Below, piece by piece: positions 61,246 to 64,000 of a stretch of 64,000 nt of DNA. How positions within the stretch are numbered: position 1 is the first letter of the stretch; each line of letters starts with the position of its first letter. The notes beneath the pieces were generated by a model. That model searched no databases. It saw only the letters and a list, made by a program, of their open reading frames with translations, and was not told where the DNA came from. Source of the DNA: Nocardioides sp. L-11A (GTDB lineage Bacteria; Actinomycetota; Actinomycetes; Propionibacteriales; Nocardioidaceae). Made by a program: the position numbers and the translations under genes. The stretch is from positions 1,922,001 through 1,986,000 of the forward strand of contig CP124680.1 of assembly GCA_029961745.1 (NCBI GenBank), read 5' to 3'.

Positions 61246-61285
61246 CCTGTCCTCGGCCCGCACCAGGTGCGTGCCGAGGGCAGGT
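61245..61285. repeat. 41-bp palindromic repeat, right copy (terminator)
   Basis: Outer arms 61245-61257 and 61273-61285 (one G-T pair) with inner GCACCAGGTGC. It starts with the last base of the upstream stop codon and lies between two convergent genes, so it can terminate both. Confidence 0.75.
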
Positions 61286-61290
61286 GAGGG

Positions 61291-61878
61291 TCACACCACG
61301 CGATGGACCAGCTCGGTCCACCCGGCCAGGACCTGCGCCTCGGTCATCCCGCCCGCGTCGATCTGCTGGCGCAGCACCGGCACGGCGAGCGGGGCGACCA
61401 GCGCGGTCGCGAGGTAGGCGACGTCGCCCTGGACCTCGAGCTGCGCGAGCAGCATCCGCACGTGGAGTGAGACGAACCCGAGCACGGCGTAGTTCTCGCC
61501 CCAGGCACGTCCCGCCGCCTCGATCAGCTCGGCCTGCTCGCGGTGGTGGCGCAGCCGGGAGGCACCGAAGGCGAGCAGCCGCTCCAGCGGTGGCGCGCCA
61601 GGGCCGAGCGGCGGCGGGCCACTGATCACGCTCGCCTGCCACTCCTGCTCGCGGTGGTCGAGCAGCGAGGCCATCAACCCCTCGCGGCTGCCGAACCGGC
61701 GGAACACCGTGCCCTTGCCGACGCCGGCCCGGGCCGCGACGGCGTCCATGGTCAGCGCCGCGACCCCGCAGCCGGCCATCAGCTCGGCGGCCGCATCCAG
61801 GAGCGCCGCCCGGTTGCGCGCCGCGTCGGCGCGCTCGGCGAGCGGCGCGCCGGTGAGCAGCGGGAGGTCGTCGGGCAT
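61291..61878 (-). CDS. TetR-family transcriptional regulator
   Basis: A 195-residue regulator: N-terminal HTH (AALLDAAAELMAGCGVAALT, then GVGKGTVFRRFGSREGLMAS) at residues 22-72, and a helical ligand domain. It is divergent from the FMN reductase gene and the gap carries a perfect 14-bp palindrome, so it most likely represses that reductase and itself. The ligand is unknown, possibly an electrophile or quinone. Confidence 0.9.
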   Translation of the reverse strand: MPDDLPLLTGAPLAERADAARNRAALLDAAAELMAGCGVAALTMDAVAARAGVGKGTVFRRFGSREGLMASLLDHREQEWQASVISGPPPLGPGAPPLERLLAFGASRLRHHREQAELIEAAGRAWGENYAVLGFVSLHVRMLLAQLEVQGDVAYLATALVAPLAVPVLRQQIDAGGMTEAQVLAGWTELVHRVV

Positions 61879-61949
61879 GGTGCGCCCAGCGTAGGAGGCG
61901 CCACCGACCCTCGACGGGTGAAACTCCCGGCGAACCCCGGGAATGAAAG

Positions 61950-61963
61950 CGGACCATGGTCCG
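61950..61963. promoter_or_regulatory. TetR operator palindrome
   Basis: CGGACCATGGTCCG, perfect and centred in the 96-bp divergent gap, 12 bp before the reductase ATG. Extended by AA/TT pairs around a G-T mismatch. Confidence 0.65.
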
Positions 61964-61974
61964 TTTCGCCTCTC

Positions 61975-62541
61975 ATGACTGACACCCCGAACACCCACGT
62001 CGCCGTCCTCGTCGGAAGCCTGCGCGCCGGCTCCGTCAACCGAAGGATCGCCGAGCTGCTGCGCGACGAGGCGCCCGCCGGCATCACCCTCGACATCGTC
62101 GACGGCCTCGACCGGATCCCGTTCTACAACGAGGACCTGGACGGCCCTGACGGTGCGGGCGCCCCTGACACCGCCCGGGCGCTGCGCGACCGGGTCGGCT
62201 CCGCCGACCGGGTGCTCGCGGTCACCCCGGAGTACAACGGCACCATGCCGGCCGTGCTCAACAACGCGATCGACTGGCTCTCGCGCCCGTACGGCGCCGG
62301 CGCCATGGTCGGCAAGCCGTTCGGCGTCATCGGCGCCACCCCGACGCCGTACGGCGGCAAGTGGGCCCACGGCGACACCGCCCGTTCCGCCGGCATCGCC
62401 GGAGCCCTCGTGGTCGAGGACGTCACGGTCTCGCAGTCCGCCATCGACGTCGACCCCACCACCGACGCCGAGGTCCGCGCCAAGCTGCTCGACGCCCTCG
62501 CCCGCCTCGCCGAGTTCACCCCCGCCGCCACCGCCGCCTGA
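61975..62541 (+). CDS. NADPH-dependent FMN reductase
   Basis: A 188-residue flavodoxin-fold protein with FMN phosphate loop VGSLRAGSVNRRIAELL (residues 13-29) and TPEYNGTMPAVLNNAIDWLS (near 83-102), the standard motif of NADPH-FMN/quinone/chromate reductases. It is controlled by the divergent TetR. It reduces flavin or quinones to protect from redox stress. Cytoplasmic. Confidence 0.93.
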   Translation: MTDTPNTHVAVLVGSLRAGSVNRRIAELLRDEAPAGITLDIVDGLDRIPFYNEDLDGPDGAGAPDTARALRDRVGSADRVLAVTPEYNGTMPAVLNNAIDWLSRPYGAGAMVGKPFGVIGATPTPYGGKWAHGDTARSAGIAGALVVEDVTVSQSAIDVDPTTDAEVRAKLLDALARLAEFTPAATAA

Positions 62542-62571
62542 GCTCTCGCCGGGGCTGGCTAACCTCGGGGT

Positions 62572-63996
62572 GTGGCCGAACTCCACGACCTGACCGCCCT
62601 GGAGCAGGGGGCGCTGATCCGCAGTGGCGAGATCAGCCCCGTCGAGCTCACCGAGCACTACCTCGAACGCGCCGCGCGTCTCCCTCGGGAGTACGTCGAC
62701 GGCGCGTTCGTGCATCGCGACCCCGATGCCGCGCGGCTGCGGGCCCGGGAGGTCGCCGCGGTGGGGCCGGTGGGGGACGGCGCGTCACCGCTGGCCGGCG
62801 TACCGACCGCGATCAAGGACCTGAACCTGACCCGCGGCGTGCCCACCGCCTTCGGCTCACCGGTCTTCGCGGACTACGTCCCGGAGGTCTCCGACGGTGT
62901 GACCCTCGCGATCGAGGACGCGGGGATGGTCAGCCTCGGCAAGACCAGCACTCCCGAGTTCGGCTCGCCCTGCTACACCGAGCCGGAGGGGCGCCCGCCG
63001 GCCGTCACGCCGTGGGACACCACCCGGATGGCGGGCGGTTCCTCCGGAGGCGCGGCCGCGGCGGTGGCCGCCGCGCTGGTCCCGGTCGCCCAGGGCTCCG
63101 ACGGCGGCGGCTCGATCCGGATCCCCGCCTCGTGCTGCGGCCTGGTGGGGCTCAAGCCGACCCGGGGCCGGATCAGTGGCTTCCCGATGTACGGCGACCC
63201 GGTCGGGCTGGCCGTCGCGGGCCCGATCGCCCGCAGCGTGGCCGACGCCGCCGCGCTGCTCGACGTCCTCGCCGGGCGACGCGCGGGCGATCCCGCCTGG
63301 GCGCCCGACCCGGCCGGCACCTTCCTCGCGGCGGCGGGCCGCGATCCCGGCCGGTTGCGTGTCGCCTGCTTCGACACTCCGGTGATCGCCGACGTCGACC
63401 TGCATCCCGAGGTCCGTCGCGCCTATGACGATGCGACCCGGCTGCTCGCCTCGCTCGGCCACGCGGTCGAGGACGTGCCGGTCCCGCTGCCGCCCGAGGC
63501 GGTGGGCGTCTTCGAGACCTGCTGGGCGGTGCTGACGGCGCTGTCCACGGTGCCGCTGGAGCCCGAGCAGCGGCGGCGCATCCGGCCGCTGACCCGCTGG
63601 CTCGGCGAGCGCGGCGAGGCGGTGTCGGGTCCGGAGTTCGGCCTGGCGATCGGCGCGATGCGCCGCTACGCCGCCGACGCCCTGGTCGCCCTGGCGCCGT
63701 ACGACATCGTGCTCACGCCGACCCTCGCCACCCCGCCGCTCCCGGTCGGGGCGCTACGCGACGACGCGGACCCGGCTGCCGACTTCGAGGCCCAGAAGCG
63801 GTTCACACCGTGGACCTCGGCCTGGAACGTCACCGGCATGCCGGCCGTCTCGCTGCCGCTGCACCAGACCCCCGAGGGACTCCCGGTCGGCATCATGCTC
63901 GCCGCGCGACCGGCCGAGGAGGAGCTGCTGATCTCGCTCGCCGCCCAGGTCGAGGCCGCCGCGCCCTGGACGGACCGCCGCCCGCCCCTGTGGTGA
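62572..63996 (+). CDS. Amidase (amidase-signature family)
   Basis: A 474-residue amidase. The Ser-cisSer-Lys triad is visible: Lys in GVPTAIKDLN (near residue 81), cis-Ser in AGGSSGGAAAAVAAA (157-160) and the nucleophile Ser in QGSDGGGSIRIPASCCG (near 181). The C-terminal part ends WNVTGMPAVSLPLHQTPEGL. The family includes amide and GatA-like enzymes; GatA is unlikely without gatB/C. GTG 62572 follows a TAACCT box by 6 nt, without ribosome site. It ends just before the right edge. Confidence 0.92.
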   Translation: MAELHDLTALEQGALIRSGEISPVELTEHYLERAARLPREYVDGAFVHRDPDAARLRAREVAAVGPVGDGASPLAGVPTAIKDLNLTRGVPTAFGSPVFADYVPEVSDGVTLAIEDAGMVSLGKTSTPEFGSPCYTEPEGRPPAVTPWDTTRMAGGSSGGAAAAVAAALVPVAQGSDGGGSIRIPASCCGLVGLKPTRGRISGFPMYGDPVGLAVAGPIARSVADAAALLDVLAGRRAGDPAWAPDPAGTFLAAAGRDPGRLRVACFDTPVIADVDLHPEVRRAYDDATRLLASLGHAVEDVPVPLPPEAVGVFETCWAVLTALSTVPLEPEQRRRIRPLTRWLGERGEAVSGPEFGLAIGAMRRYAADALVALAPYDIVLTPTLATPPLPVGALRDDADPAADFEAQKRFTPWTSAWNVTGMPAVSLPLHQTPEGLPVGIMLAARPAEEELLISLAAQVEAAAPWTDRRPPLW

Positions 63997-64000
63997 TGCT

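Noticed and set aside
62572..63996. GatA subunit of the Glu-tRNA amidotransferase
   Set aside because: No gatB or gatC nearby and the sequence has the features of a stand-alone amidase.

Overview
This 64 kb window is chromosomal DNA of a very GC-rich actinobacterium. The best guess is Nocardioides or a close Nocardioidaceae relative. That guess is inferred from the base composition, GTG/TTG starts, leaderless-looking promoters, a PknG-type kinase and an IdeR-type iron box; it was not tested by a search. I see no rRNA, tRNA, CRISPR array, prophage or replication origin.

Layout. 1-8.7 kb: a hydrolase cut by the window edge, a small protein, an EamA exporter, a secreted repeat-type protein, a large ATP-binding LuxR-type regulator broken by a frameshift, an ABM-like protein, a BNR-repeat protein and an SRPBCC protein. 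8.7-21 kb: ilvD, a PPOX-like fusion, a secreted protein of unknown role, a GNAT acetyltransferase, a membrane-anchored lipase, an SGNH esterase, a VOC protein and a frameshifted CHAD gene, then the ilvBNC operon behind a leader-peptide attenuator. 21-29.8 kb: a second VOC protein, a half-size EamA, a 960-residue PKD exoprotein, a two-gene ABC exporter, a FrnE-like DsbA, an IS30-type element sitting in the loop of an extragenic palindrome, and a MaoC hydratase. 29.8-37.3 kb: efeUOB iron uptake behind an IdeR-like box, serA, and a divergent MocR regulator/YczE membrane-protein pair.

38-50.6 kb is the most interesting block. Ten same-strand genes, nine of them joined by start/stop overlaps except for one 35-bp gap after the first, encode a TelA-family protein, an unknown protein, a CbxX/SpoVK-type AAA+ ATPase, a GlnX-like membrane sensor, a GlnH-like glutamate/aspartate-binding lipoprotein, a helical unknown protein, PknG, a PP2C phosphatase, a vWA protein and a zinc-ribbon/FHA protein. 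Kinase, phosphatase and FHA protein all carry cysteine ribbon modules. It reads as a complete amino-acid-sensing phosphorylation circuit (sensor, kinase, phosphatase, phospho-reader) combined with a TelA/AAA/vWA effector module.

50.6-64 kb: hemerythrin, SDR, methyltransferase, leuB (with a leader peptide), ilvE, Uma2 and MmcQ proteins, a Ser/Thr kinase, cimA (with a second terminator-type attenuator), an AbiEi/DUF559 protein bracketed by 41-bp repeats, a TetR/FMN-reductase pair with a perfect operator palindrome, and an amidase.

A unifying theme is branched-chain amino acid synthesis: ilvD, ilvBNC, leuB, ilvE and cimA lie in separate places, and three of the transcription units start with short leader peptides rich in Leu/Ile/Val or Thr/Ile codons. 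Many genes also share a TANNNT-like hexamer 6-8 nt before the start codon and lack a Shine-Dalgarno sequence, which suggests leaderless transcripts.
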